Of a stretch of DNA of 19,234 nucleotides, positions 12,201 to 18,903 are shown in pieces (position 1 is the first letter of the stretch; each line of letters opens with the position of its first letter). The DNA lies in contig JALLAP010000840.1 of NCBI GenBank assembly GCA_036939355.1, positions 1-19,234 on the forward strand, given 5' to 3'. Below the pieces are notes generated by a model. The model ran no database searches. It was given only the letters and a program-made list of their open reading frames with translations, and was not told the DNA's origin. This DNA comes from Thalassiosira profunda. Lineage: Eukaryota > Bacillariophyta > Thalassiosirophyceae > Thalassiosirales > Thalassiosiraceae. The translations under genes were made by a program, and so were the position numbers.

Positions 12201-15200
12201 GAAGCGGTGTATAGATTGACGTTGCAATTGACAGGATTGTCGTTCCAGGTGGGGTCCAAGGCGTAGAACGTGAGGCTCTGAACGCTGATATCATTGAGCG
12301 CCTGAACGTCGACCATGTATCCCCCCACACTAGTACCATGATCGCCCCAATATCCTTCACTTGGGGTGCTCCTCATTTCAAACGGACCGCAGTCATCGAT
12401 GCACGTGGCAGACTCTCCGGCCTCGCAGACCAAGTTGCCGCAGGAACAGCCCGGATCCATTACATTGCTGCATTGTCCCGTGCCAGCATTGCAGGTATCG
12501 GTCGTGCAAGCGATGCCATCATTGCAGTCGGCATCGACCGAGCACGCTACTTCGGGCACCGGAAGCAGCCCGCTGGGCTCCACGCAGGTTCCCCGGTCGG
12601 ATACATAGCTCCACATGCCCTGCACGAGACACAAGGCGGAGACATTGAGAGTCAATGGACTGGCCTCGAGTTCCAGAAAGAGAATACAAAAGGCTTCGGC
12701 CACAACTCACATGAGGGACGCGCTGTGCATCAGTGTTGAAGGAGCCGACGCTCCCCATCTCCGTCCAGCTTTCAACGTTTCCTTTGTACCCTCCGTCCCA
12801 GTATCCACCAAAGGTCCATCCCAATTTCTCCATAGTTTTACCGGTAGAACAGCTCCCAACACCACAGTAGGACATGATGGTCCCCTGACCATCCTGGGTA
12901 GGGCAGGAGCCAGCGTTGCAGCTGTCCACCGGCGTCTGCAAGTGATATTTTCGTTAGAACAAAGTTGCACGAGAGGCAGCGGTAGGTCCAAAAGAAGAGC
13001 GCAAACAACTCACAGGCATCTCGTGGGCGTGCGGCGCTCCGAAATTGTGCCCCAATTCGTGCGCCAAAATATACATGTCCCAGTAAACGGGACCGCTGAT
13101 GTAGCCCCCTATTTGGTCGGCGGTAAAGGTTCCCACTTCGGAGGTCACCGAGAACCCATATTGGGTATTGCACAGCGACGAAGCGTCCGCAGTGCCACCG
13201 CCAAGATTCCGCCCTAGGAGCGCGGTGTGGATGTTCGCGTTTTGGTTGGCCCAATTGTTTCCACCGTAGGTGTTCCTCATCCTGGTAAGGGCGTCCAATA
13301 CATTGACATCGCTGTCGTAGATGTTAGTTTCGCTAATTTCGACGACGTGCACTGAAACAGGAGGGCAGTGAGAGCAGAAGTGACAGAGAAAAGGGATAAG
13401 TCAGTGAGTGAACACGAACGAGGGGCTAGAGAAAAGATGCAGAACACAGATACTCACGGTGGGTGTCGATCTCTTCCTCGAACAGCGCCGACACAGCAGT
13501 GACCAGCACGTTGATGTAATCAATTACCGCGTTTGTGCCGTCCTGGCCTCCGCAGTCGTTTCCATTTATGTTGCGGTGACCACAGATCTTGGTCCGCAAC
13601 TCTGCATCGTGCTCGATGTACAGCCCCAAGAAGCTTCCGGTGGCGCTAAGCTTGCGTCGCTGCAACGTGGGGTCGTCGACGGCCACGAGGTCTTCGCGAA
13701 GGTGCGCGTGGAGGTCGCCGTGATCATGATGGTGATGGTGGTCGTGATGAGAATGGCCGTGCGCGTGGGAATGGCCGAGGCGCCGGCCCTCGTCCCTGCC
13801 GCTCGCCTCGACGCCCCGGCTTGAGCCCTGCGCCCCCTCGGCGCCGGCCTTGCACTCCCAGTTCGCTGGGGGAGCAAAGGCCGGCAGCGTCTCGACCGTG
13901 GTGGGCTTCCCCCGCGCCCGATCCTGGGCCACCTTGACCATCGCCGGCTGGCCCTTCTTCTTGCAGAGGCCGTCGACCTTGCCGTAGGGAGAGACTTGGA
14001 GCAGCGCCATATCCCCTTTAATCTTGTTGACGAGTAAGGTGGCTTGGCTGGAGGCCGAACCTTTTTCGCCAAACTCGTTCGTCACGATCGTGTTCTCGTT
14101 CACGGCGTTATTTGCAACCTTCACATCGATCTCAAAATCGGAGCTAGACTTCAGGCCCTCAACGCCCAAGGAGTCGACGTTTGCAACCAGCTTAAAGCTG
14201 GGGCTCTTGATGCCCTTGGCCTTCTGCGCCTTGATGAACGCCGCGACATCCTGACCAGGGTCAACGTGGCCTGGCCGGCCGAAGAGCCCCACACCGCCAC
14301 CAGAGGCCCCGGCACCGCCGGCCGCCGCGCTTTCCGAGGCGGCAGGGGCGCCCCGACAGATGCCATTGTCGTCGCACACGCCCGACTTGCAGTCGTCGTG
14401 CCCGTCGCAATACATTCCGTCTGCGCTGAGGAACCCGCTCGCCACGAACGCCGACGGCATCGAGGGATGGTCCGGCGTCACCTCCATCTCCGCCCCGTCG
14501 GCGCGGACGACCTTCCATCCCTCCACGGCGCCGTGGATGACGCCCCCCTGATCGTCGCCGCTCACGGGACACACCGCGTGGGATACGTCGCCGCGCTCGA
14601 ACTGGCGGACGAGGACGGCCGTCCGGCTGTTGGCGCAGGCGTCGACCAGCGCGTTGCCAAACTCGACGGAGAGGGCGGCGACGTTGGACGCCGTGCACTC
14701 CACTCCCTCGTCATCGGCGGTGTGGGAGTCGCACAGCCTCCGGCGGTGGCGGCGGGTGAGGTCGGCGTCCGTGACAACGACGAGGGCCGCAGTCTGGGTC
14801 GCCAATGCCTCTCCGCTCTTGGCGTCGACGAGGGTGCCCTTCGAGGTGGTCGTGTCCTTGGAGAGGTAGGCGGCCGCAAAGGAGGTCCCGACATTTGCGA
14901 GGGCGAGGAGGACCGTGAAGGCGAGGAGCCTGGGTGGTGATTGGGGGAGGACAACAAGTGACACGTGATGTGAGCTTTGGATCAACAAAAACTGCACTCC
15001 GGTATCAAGAGGGCCCCAAACTCTCGCACCCACACTCTCACGAAAAGAGCACGAGATGTGCGCCCAAATCTCCGGCAGGGAACCAACCCAACACCCAAAA
15101 CCACTCGCCAACTCGCGAAACTCACCCGATGACGACCTTCTTCACCTTGCCCAACTCCTTCTGCACGCCCAAATTCTGGTGCATGAGCTGGTACATCTGG

Positions 15201-15705
15201 TCCTTGCTCAGCGTCCCCTTCCGGCTTTGGTCGAGCGCCTTGAGCGCCCATTCGGCATCGTCGAGCCTGGAGGAGTCGCGAGTGGAGAATGGAGGGGAGA
15301 GAGCATAAGATGTGAGCGTGAGATGTGCACCGAGCATGAGATGTGCACATCGAGGCGCCGAGCAACTCACTCTCCGTCCCCGTTGATGTCCCACGCCTTC
15401 TCCGAGTGGCTCAAGCTCTGCCGCTCCTTCCTCGCGCGGAGCTCGCTCGACTTCTTCCGATTGTATCCGATCGCCTCGTCAATGTCGTCGGCCTCCGAGA
15501 AGGTGACGGCCTTGGAGCGGGTGCTGCGGTCGACGCTCTCGGTGAAGCCGCCGAGGGTGGCGCTGTCGGCGCTGTCGTCGCTGGGGCGGCGGAGGGCCGA
15601 GGCGGCCGCGCGGGAGCGGGAGGCGCCCGGGGTGAGGAGCTCGGTGACCAGGTCGCGGGACGACTTGCGGGCGAGGGGGGGATCGCCGTCGGGGGAGGAC
15701 GGCAT
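1825..15705 (-). CDS. Giant type II membrane protein: EF-hand, TM, M12B-like metalloprotease, (S/T)P stalk, DUF1800 with CBMs, DUF1501
   Basis: I traced 25 exons with 24 GT-AG introns; the summed CDS is 11,625 nt (3874 aa). The start ATG (15703-15705) has A at -3 and is the only good start ahead of the EF-hand; the TAA stop is 1825-1827. Order by residue: low-complexity cytoplasmic head 1-105; EF-hand 106-117; TM about 155-181; pro-region to about 583; zinc protease about 584-800; Cys-rich and beta-rich regions 838-1080; a second Cys-rich part and (S/T)P stalk about 1085-1475; DUF1800 pieces within 1577-3410, interrupted by CBM-like and other modules; DUF1501 about 3435-3874. A surface-anchored, calcium-sensing protease with carbohydrate-binding modules is the plain reading; the substrate is unknown. 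The weak point is whether the protease and DUF halves are one transcript. No stop, start or phase break separates them in the (S/T)P exons, but two genes sharing linker-type ends cannot be excluded without RNA. Confidence 0.78.
3300..4445 (-). other. DUF1800 C-terminal segment
   Basis: Residues about 3112-3410 complete DUF1800. They include LRDALYETDAVLDHYFYHPN, VAPFMCVRIMQRFGHSNPSP, the GDYGNLEATAAAILLDKEA block (a typical GxYGNLxAVVxAxLLDxEA-like motif) and REPILK|VMNLMR across intron 22. Next come GPYEFPTVFSFFLPEYVP, APESMLVTMPNTVALLNGM and finally VTTGEFHST, which corresponds to the usual end of bacterial DUF1800 proteins. About 25 residues then lead into DUF1501. Confidence 0.9.
4446..5203 (-). 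other. CBM6/35-like module 2, interrupted by a six-Cys loop
   Basis: Residues 2882-3083 form a second carbohydrate-binding module: it opens IYEAEAATINN, has the central YKISLRYALDHDPRPL, and ends SNSIQVKRGFG then GANIDHLKVEG. Between its strands sits a compact six-cysteine unit (Cys2984, 2988, 2994, 3000, 3012, 3023; nt 4704-4823) reading CEGDCDNSNQC and later VPGCDGTKNSGWDYC. I recall this CxGDCDxxxxC type of unit in other algal and marine bacterial secreted proteins. Two CBMs in one protein suggest multivalent binding to a polysaccharide, perhaps of the cell's own wall. Confidence 0.75.
5204..6399 (-). other. Large Cys-rich insert in DUF1800, partly C-type-lectin-like
   Basis: Residues about 2484-2881 separate the DUF1800 core from CBM module 2. 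Near 2681-2703 the pattern TYATAQDRCQNYGRDLCVYE recalls the helix and first cysteines of a C-type-lectin fold. Further cysteines at GNTCADNNGK and DGSCLFK close it at about residue 2792. The upstream part, including VQMAFYDNGKQIQRRVNSYL and ACCRPDQYSEV, is unassigned. The lectin-like reading is tentative; a structure prediction would settle it. Confidence 0.45.
6400..7060 (-). other. DUF1800 core segment
   Basis: This segment holds the diagnostic motifs of DUF1800 (PF08811): ADQLRQRMAWALAQIV (residues 2326-2340), HAFGNYRDILKETSFQPMMA (from about 2366) and ADENFA|REIMQLFSIGL joined across intron 19 (about 2410-2426). SFSRAWTGFD, the usual tail of this section, follows. DUF1800 has no assigned biochemical function. 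Its bacterial members are mostly predicted to be exported and are paired with DUF1501. All invariant-looking residues of these motifs are kept, so the domain is probably intact despite its insertions. Confidence 0.93.
7461..8664 (-). other. Insert of unknown fold ending in an HPGG (cytochrome b5-like) segment
   Basis: Residues about 1836-2212 (exons 16-17) are inserted into DUF1800. The first part (GWPRHVAKSGIQFLNDWPFD, DRYLDIGNPHIDFDGYDTY) and the Cys-containing middle match nothing I recognise. The end, residues about 2162-2200, reads YNVYDFTGWVTNHPGGEYNI. This resembles the cytochrome b5 heme-binding core, in which the HPGG histidine (His2183, nt 7548-7550) is an axial ligand. A second ligand is not obvious; candidates are His2200 in GHPGW and His2220 in KHQMSRW across intron 17. 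Heme binding is therefore unproven. Confidence 0.5.
8765..9510 (-). other. DUF1800 N-terminal segment followed by CBM6/35-like module 1
   Basis: DUF1800 starts with RIARFLEMTTFGP (residues about 1579-1591), matching the family's RFL-x-x-ATFGP opening, and runs through YLHTQMTLPMTSHREFW. It is then interrupted. Residues 1692-1829 form a beta-sandwich carbohydrate-binding module of CBM6/CBM35 type: it opens IYEADSPED, has the mid-strand LPISFRFAMGSS, and ends GNNTIRLDMVDQGGGPNIDH, the typical closing strand with an asparagine ligand. Bacterial DUF1800 proteins continue directly from the opening to the LRQR motif; here that motif is about 740 residues downstream. Confidence 0.82.
10082..10221 (-). 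repeat. 48-bp tandem repeat within exon 14
   Basis: Two full copies (10082-10129 and 10130-10177) differ at a single base, and a diverged partial third copy follows from 10178. Each unit encodes 16 residues of the SPSKSPSKSPTPEPTP type. The period is a multiple of three, so copy-number change would keep the frame. Confidence 0.9.
10556..10924 (-). repeat. Tandem duplication of an exon-intron unit (exons 11 and 12)
   Basis: Exon 11 (10739-10834) and exon 12 (10556-10642) both begin PTDAPSKSPTPPPT and are nearly identical over their first 42 nt. The preceding introns (10835-10924 and 10643-10738) share their 3' ends, both reading GAGAGTTGCAAAGT on the plus strand next to the acceptor, and have similar donors. 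Homology in introns as well as exons points to a fairly recent duplication of whole exon-intron units. It does not look like repeat slippage within an exon. Confidence 0.8.
11560..12619 (-). other. Cys-rich module followed by a beta-rich domain after the protease
   Basis: Residues 838-900 are Cys-rich (CSVDADCNDGIACTTDTC and a following CSCGNLVCEAGESATC), a pattern resembling disulfide repeats of secreted proteins. Residues about 905-1080 (exons 6-9) lack cysteines apart from one. They look beta-rich, with alternating hydrophobics and conserved-looking aromatic turns such as LLVGRTEFGSSW and GWYGSFSYQV at the end. I recall similar domains after metalloproteases in diatom secreted proteins but cannot name a Pfam family. 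It is probably an ancillary binding or substrate-positioning module. Confidence 0.5.
12780..13659 (-). other. M12B (adamalysin/reprolysin)-like zinc metalloprotease domain
   Basis: Residues about 584-800 are the catalytic domain, spread over exons 3-5. It begins at GSFLGLYIEHDAEL, the first strand typical of the family. It ends the active-site helix with HELGHNFGAPH, where His747, His751 and His757 bind zinc and Glu748 is the catalytic base. A Met-turn, TIMSYC (Met783), lies 26 residues after the last ligand, as in metzincins. All catalytic residues are present, so activity is expected. The Cys pattern around the Met-turn (Cys768, 773, 786) implies disulfides and an extracellular location. 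The match to M12B over other metzincins rests on the GHNFGAPH signature. Confidence 0.9.
13660..14862 (-). other. Extracellular pro-region, with Cys-rich knot and His-rich segment
   Basis: Residues about 182-583 lie between the membrane helix and the protease. They include RRHRRRL, a possible basic processing site; a compact Cys cluster, CDGHDDCKSGVCDDNGIC; an Ala/Gly-rich hinge; and a Ser/Lys-rich portion. Just before the catalytic domain comes a run with about 14 His in 28 residues (nt about 13705-13785; for example HSHHDHHHHHDHGDLHAH). By position this is the propeptide of an adamalysin-like protease. I see no clear cysteine switch, so latency may work differently or processing may be constitutive. 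Confidence 0.6.
14863..15137 (-). other. Single transmembrane helix (signal anchor), split by intron 2
   Basis: Residues about 155-181 form a hydrophobic stretch, VVIGLLAFTVLLALANVGTS and following FAAAYL, directly after the basic KVKK and before the polar SKDTTTSKG. There is no N-terminal signal peptide, so this is read as a type II signal anchor: EF-hand in the cytoplasm, everything after it outside or in the secretory lumen. From memory, EF-hand plus this type of helix ending in an A-x-L-x-KDT-like stretch recurs in diatom surface proteins; that recollection has not been checked. Confidence 0.8.
15138..15390 (-). other. EF-hand calcium-binding region of the giant protein
   Basis: Splicing of exons 1 and 2 creates the loop DINGDGELDDAE (residues 106-117). 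It has Asp, Asn, Asp at positions 1, 3, 5, Gly at 6, Leu at 8 and Glu at 12, a textbook calcium-binding EF-hand. A second, degenerate loop, DQSRKGTLSKDQ, follows about 10 residues later. It keeps Gly6 and Leu8 but lacks the acidic ligands at 5 and 12, so it probably supports the pair without strong calcium binding. Both precede the transmembrane helix with basic residues (KVKK) between, which places them in the cytoplasm under the positive-inside rule. Confidence 0.88.
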
Positions 15706-16223
15706 GGTTGCGAGGGGGCTGGCTGAAGCTGAGGGCGGGGGTGAGGATTGAAGTGCAGGAGTCGGGGTCGGCTCCCGAGGGATTGTGATCGGCCCGTCGA
15801 TCGAACTGCCTTGCCGACGGAGAAGCTTGGGAGGACAAACGCCGAGAGACGCCAGAGAGAGTTGTGAGCGCGAGCAAATCGGCCCTGAGCCGCTGGATCG
15901 AGGCGAGAGTAGAATGGGGTCTGGTGCTTCGCGCGTGCGTGAACGAGGCTTCTCCGGCGGCGGAGGGCCGATGGGGGGGCCGAGCCTTCCGGTTGTCCGG
16001 CGGCGTGAACGTCTTCGTCATTTGTCAGGGGAGGCCGCCGAAAAAGTTTGTTAGGCCTCTCCTCGGGTCCGCGGGCCGCTCTGTTCAAGTCGCGGTCTGA
16101 CAACAAAGTGACCAGCCCGACGTGGGACTGAGTAGGAAGTAGGAAGCATTACGTACTTACGTACAGATCCTTGGCGCTGGGGCGTGTTGCTTTGTGGCCT
16201 GCACCAACCAAGCGGCCGGCCCG
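15706..16223. promoter_or_regulatory. Divergent promoter region between the giant gene and rsmJ-like gene
   Basis: These 518 bp separate two divergent start codons and so must hold both promoters and 5' untranslated regions. The direct repeat TACGTACTTACGTAC (16150-16164), with two ACGT cores, lies about 60 bp before the rsmJ-like ATG and could be a bZIP-type site. No TATA box is evident. Coding-looking frames here are GC-rich and without recognisable homology. Confidence 0.45.
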
Positions 16224-17636
16224 ATGAAGCCCCTCCTCGCGGCCCTCGGCGCGGCCGCCGGCAGCTGGGGCGTCGTCGCGGCGGCCTTTCGTCCGGCGCC
16301 GCCGGGTGTGTTCCCGCTAACGGGGCGCTCGCTGCCGCGCGATGGGACGAGGGGATGTGCATCAGTTGATGTTGATGGCACCTCTGCGTTCGAGTTGCAT
16401 ATTATTCGGAGGCGGGGCGGGCGCTCGATGCTCGCCGCTGCCCGGGGCGAAGATTGTGCGAGCGAGAATGCAAGTGGGCGCGATGACGGATCCAGCAACA
16501 ATTCGCATCGCAATGTGGCCGTCCTCCTCCCCGGGGCGCCCGGTGCCTCTGATACTGGTGGAGACGAGTGTGATGGGCGGTGGCGCGCCGACGCAGTCAA
16601 TCGCCTGAACGAATTGTCCCATCAATATGGGATGCCAGTCATCGATCATTCCAACGGCGTGGACGAGCAAGCAACACACTATCTGACGGCTGTGCCCTAT
16701 CCCCGCGCCGGCTCTTACGCCCTGGCCATCCACCACAATGAACCCTCCGGCCGGGGCAGAAAAGGGAGCAGCAAGAAGCGACGAAGGCCCAAGCTCAACC
16801 CGATACACGTGGACCTGTGCCCCGGACAAGAGGGGAGATTGGGCTACCGCCTGAACAAAACTCGCAGCGGCGAGGGCGGGGGAGAGCTGCTGCTCCGGGC
16901 CCTGGGATTGACGAAGATGTTGGCCGAGAAGAAGGGCGAGGGCCGCGGTCCTCTGGTTGTTTATGATTTGACGGCGGGCCTGGCGCGGGATTCGCTGGTG
17001 ATCGTCTCATCCTTCCTTGCGGAGTTCGATGGGGAGTCTTTGGCGGATGATGATGTGCCGCTGCGGCTGCACATGGCGGAGCGCGATCCCATCGTCGCGG
17101 CCTTGCTGTCGGACGCCGCGAGGCGATTGGATCTCCTCGCGGCATCAGAAATTGCTTCGGCGGATGAAAAGAACACTGCAAAGAGACTGCAGCGGTGCCT
17201 CAGCATGGAGGAGGGCGATGGCGTCTCGGTGCTCCACCGCCTGCAATTGGGAGACGTTTCGGGCACGGCGCCGTATCCGCCGGACGTCGTCTACCTCGAT
17301 CCCATGTTCCCGCCACGGAAGAAGAAGAGCGCGAGCGTGAAGAAGGACATGGCCATGCTGCACTCATTACTGGGCACGGCCGAGGCAAACTCGGACAATT
17401 CACAGCCCGGAGCCGGTGCAACAACTTCTTCTTCGTCGGGAGAGGAGGATGTCAGGGCGAAGGACGAGCGAGACTTGCTCCTGGCGGCGCATGGTTCGGC
17501 CACGAGGAGGGTGGTGGTGAAGCGTCCTGTTGTGGCGCTTCCTCTCGGACTGTCAACCGGTGAGGAGAACATTCCGATGCCATCGTACGAGGTGCCAGGG
17601 TCGGTGAATCGATTCGACGTGTATGTCATCTCGTGA
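16224..17636 (+). CDS. rsmJ: RsmJ-like 16S rRNA (guanine-N2)-methyltransferase, probably plastid-targeted
   Basis: The bacterial family methylates G1516 (E. coli numbering) of 16S rRNA using S-adenosylmethionine. The 470-aa intronless protein carries the AdoMet motif DLTAGLARDS (248-257), AERDPIVAALL (285-295), the catalytic-region motif VVYLDPMFPPRKKKSASVKK (355-374), RRVVVKRP (428-435) and the C-terminal RFDVYVI. E. coli RsmJ is about 250 aa; here about 190 N-terminal residues and a Ser/Gly-rich loop (about 385-415) are extra. The leader MKPLLAALGAAAGSWGVVAA is signal-peptide-like and ends AAAF|RPAP, an ASAF-type site used for entry into complex plastids. The target is then probably plastid 16S rRNA, an inference. 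ATG 16224 is chosen because upstream codons in this frame include no ATG and the leader begins there. Confidence 0.9.
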   Translation: MKPLLAALGAAAGSWGVVAAAFRPAPPGVFPLTGRSLPRDGTRGCASVDVDGTSAFELHIIRRRGGRSMLAAARGEDCASENASGRDDGSSNNSHRNVAVLLPGAPGASDTGGDECDGRWRADAVNRLNELSHQYGMPVIDHSNGVDEQATHYLTAVPYPRAGSYALAIHHNEPSGRGRKGSSKKRRRPKLNPIHVDLCPGQEGRLGYRLNKTRSGEGGGELLLRALGLTKMLAEKKGEGRGPLVVYDLTAGLARDSLVIVSSFLAEFDGESLADDDVPLRLHMAERDPIVAALLSDAARRLDLLAASEIASADEKNTAKRLQRCLSMEEGDGVSVLHRLQLGDVSGTAPYPPDVVYLDPMFPPRKKKSASVKKDMAMLHSLLGTAEANSDNSQPGAGATTSSSSGEEDVRAKDERDLLLAAHGSATRRVVVKRPVVALPLGLSTGEENIPMPSYEVPGSVNRFDVYVIS

Positions 17637-17814
17637 CTATTTTATCCCAAACTTTCACCAAAGGTCTCCTGGCATTCCATACCACTCTCGCACTTCTTTC
17701 CACATTTCCGAGGAGTTCCAGCTCAGTCAAATCGAAGTATTGTACTTTGACAAGAGCGTTCCCACCGTCTCTCTTTCGCTCCCCCCGTCTGTCTCCCATT
17801 TCCTCTCAAGCAAT
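17637..17814. other. Convergent 3' region between rsmJ-like and MYND genes
   Basis: 178 bp between two stop codons, pyrimidine-rich on the plus strand. It presumably holds both polyadenylation sites; no other feature is seen. Confidence 0.55.
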
Positions 17815-18903
17815 CTATGACTCCACTTCTTCCGTCCATTTGATGCAGAACTGCTTGTGCCCATCCTCAGCCCTCCAGTGCCGGACCTGGCAGTCTTTAC
17901 TGCAATACCACGCCGCGCGGCACCTCGAGCATCGCAGGAATGCATTATCTGGTGGCGCTTTCTTGTTGCACAAAAAGCATTTGCTGCTCACCCACTCCTC
18001 CAATTGTTTCAAGTTTGTTATGTGTCGTTGATCTCCATTTGCAGCCGCTCGTTGAAGCCAATGCCTTCCCCGCACAAAATTGGGATTATCTCGAGGCAAA
18101 GGCGGTGGCAAATGTAGATCTGGTTGGCACATAGCAAGTCCCAGCAATCCCATCGAAAATGCATGGCCCCTCTCTGCAGCCGGTGTCACCACCCGAATCG
18201 CCTCATCAGGTGATTTTGGGACACCGCAGTCGCCGCTGTAATAAGCTATGCCCAGGTTGCCGCATGCGGTATCACATCCGTGGGATGCCGAACGCCTCAG
18301 ATATCGAATGTACTCCACATCATTCCCCTCTCCTTTCATTTCTATTGCAAGATTGAACTCGGCGAAGGCGTGGCCTTGTTTCGCCGCAGCCAACCACCAC
18401 CGCTTTGCGTCTGTTGTCGATTTTGGCAGACCATCTTCACCCTTGTCATATTTGCAGCCAATATTATATTGGCAATTGGGGTCTCCCTTGTTTGCACCGA
18501 GCCTCAATATCTCGACGCCCCTTTCCACGTCCATCTCCACTCCATCCTGCCCACGAATGAGATGCAATCCTAAACCCCAATACAAATTTATTGGCAGCTC
18601 TCCTTTCTCAAATTTGTCTACCATCACCCTCCCTGCAGCGTCACCCGCAGGTATTTTGGCTCGGCAGAGCGGGCAAGTGCTGGCGAGCTGCTCTGCTGCT
18701 CGCCGCTCTTCCTCCGTCCGGAAGCCGCGGGCCCGTGCCCCGTCCACAACAGCATTTCGCTTGTCGTAGCAGTCGACACATACGTAATTCCCACAACAAT
18801 GCAACGCTGCCCGGCGGTTCACGTCCCAAAAGGGCGGCAGGGGCTCCAGGCAGAGCGGGCAGTCGTCCTCCATAACATCGTCTCCCTCTGCTTCCCACTC
18901 CAT
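17815..18903 (-). CDS. RING-like / Sel1-repeat / MYND zinc-finger protein
   Basis: A single-exon, 362-aa protein. The N-terminus has a RING-like zinc site: Cys15-x2-Cys18, His35/Cys36/Cys37, Cys42-x2-Cys45 and Cys77-PL-Cys80. Residues about 119-295 are four or five Sel1-type helical repeats (for example ILRLGANKGDPNCQYNIG and WLQRAAANGD), a protein-interaction solenoid. The C-terminus is a MYND finger: Cys309-x2-Cys312, Cys325-x2-Cys328, Cys334, Cys338, then His342/His349 and Cys353, with the usual AWYCSKDCQVRHW core. RING-like plus Sel1 suggests an E3-ligase or scaffold role, but no substrate is indicated. Similar CxxC...CCGxxxC proteins form, as I recall, a large expanded family in Thalassiosira-type diatoms. 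The start is the first ATG of the frame; a second at residue 11 is possible. Confidence 0.92.
   Translation of the reverse strand: MEWEAEGDDVMEDDCPLCLEPLPPFWDVNRRAALHCCGNYVCVDCYDKRNAVVDGARARGFRTEEERRAAEQLASTCPLCRAKIPAGDAAGRVMVDKFEKGELPINLYWGLGLHLIRGQDGVEMDVERGVEILRLGANKGDPNCQYNIGCKYDKGEDGLPKSTTDAKRWWLAAAKQGHAFAEFNLAIEMKGEGNDVEYIRYLRRSASHGCDTACGNLGIAYYSGDCGVPKSPDEAIRVVTPAAERGHAFSMGLLGLAMCQPDLHLPPPLPRDNPNFVRGRHWLQRAAANGDQRHITNLKQLEEWVSSKCFLCNKKAPPDNAFLRCSRCRAAWYCSKDCQVRHWRAEDGHKQFCIKWTEEVES

Larger units (their letters stand above)
1825..15705 (-). other. Exon map of the giant gene
   Basis: Exons in transcript order: 15371-15705, 15126-15266, 13458-14929, 13014-13351, 12711-12935, 12121-12619, 11954-12038, 11741-11851, 11164-11649, 10925-11009, 10739-10834, 10556-10642, 10387-10458, 10060-10290, 8746-9988, 8299-8664, 7461-8224, 6978-7367, 6681-6900, 5009-6600, 4604-4934, 4035-4525, 3822-3949, 2216-3741, 1825-2135. 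Every intron starts GTGAG or GTAAG and ends AG. Several junctions are fixed by conserved motifs that only appear after splicing: the EF-hand loop across introns 1, ENFA|REIMQLF across intron 19, and GTDHAWG|GNHF across intron 24. Intron lengths run from 71 nt (9989-10059) to 196 nt (14930-15125). Boundaries of the smallest exons, 11954-12038 and 10925-11009, are the least independently supported. Confidence 0.8.

Noticed and set aside
14044..14940. Plus-strand open frame of 298 codons opposite the pro-region
   Set aside because: Arg/Gly/Val-rich composition typical of a shadow frame; the minus-strand frame leads into a complete protease domain.
16030..16062. Short inverted repeat GAGGCC ... 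GGCCTC in the divergent promoter
   Set aside because: The stem is only about six pairs with an 18-nt loop in GC-rich sequence, well within chance.
16194..16223. Earlier GTG start for the rsmJ-like gene
   Set aside because: Nuclear genes start at ATG, and the extra residues would spoil the N-terminal signal-peptide-like leader that begins at 16224.
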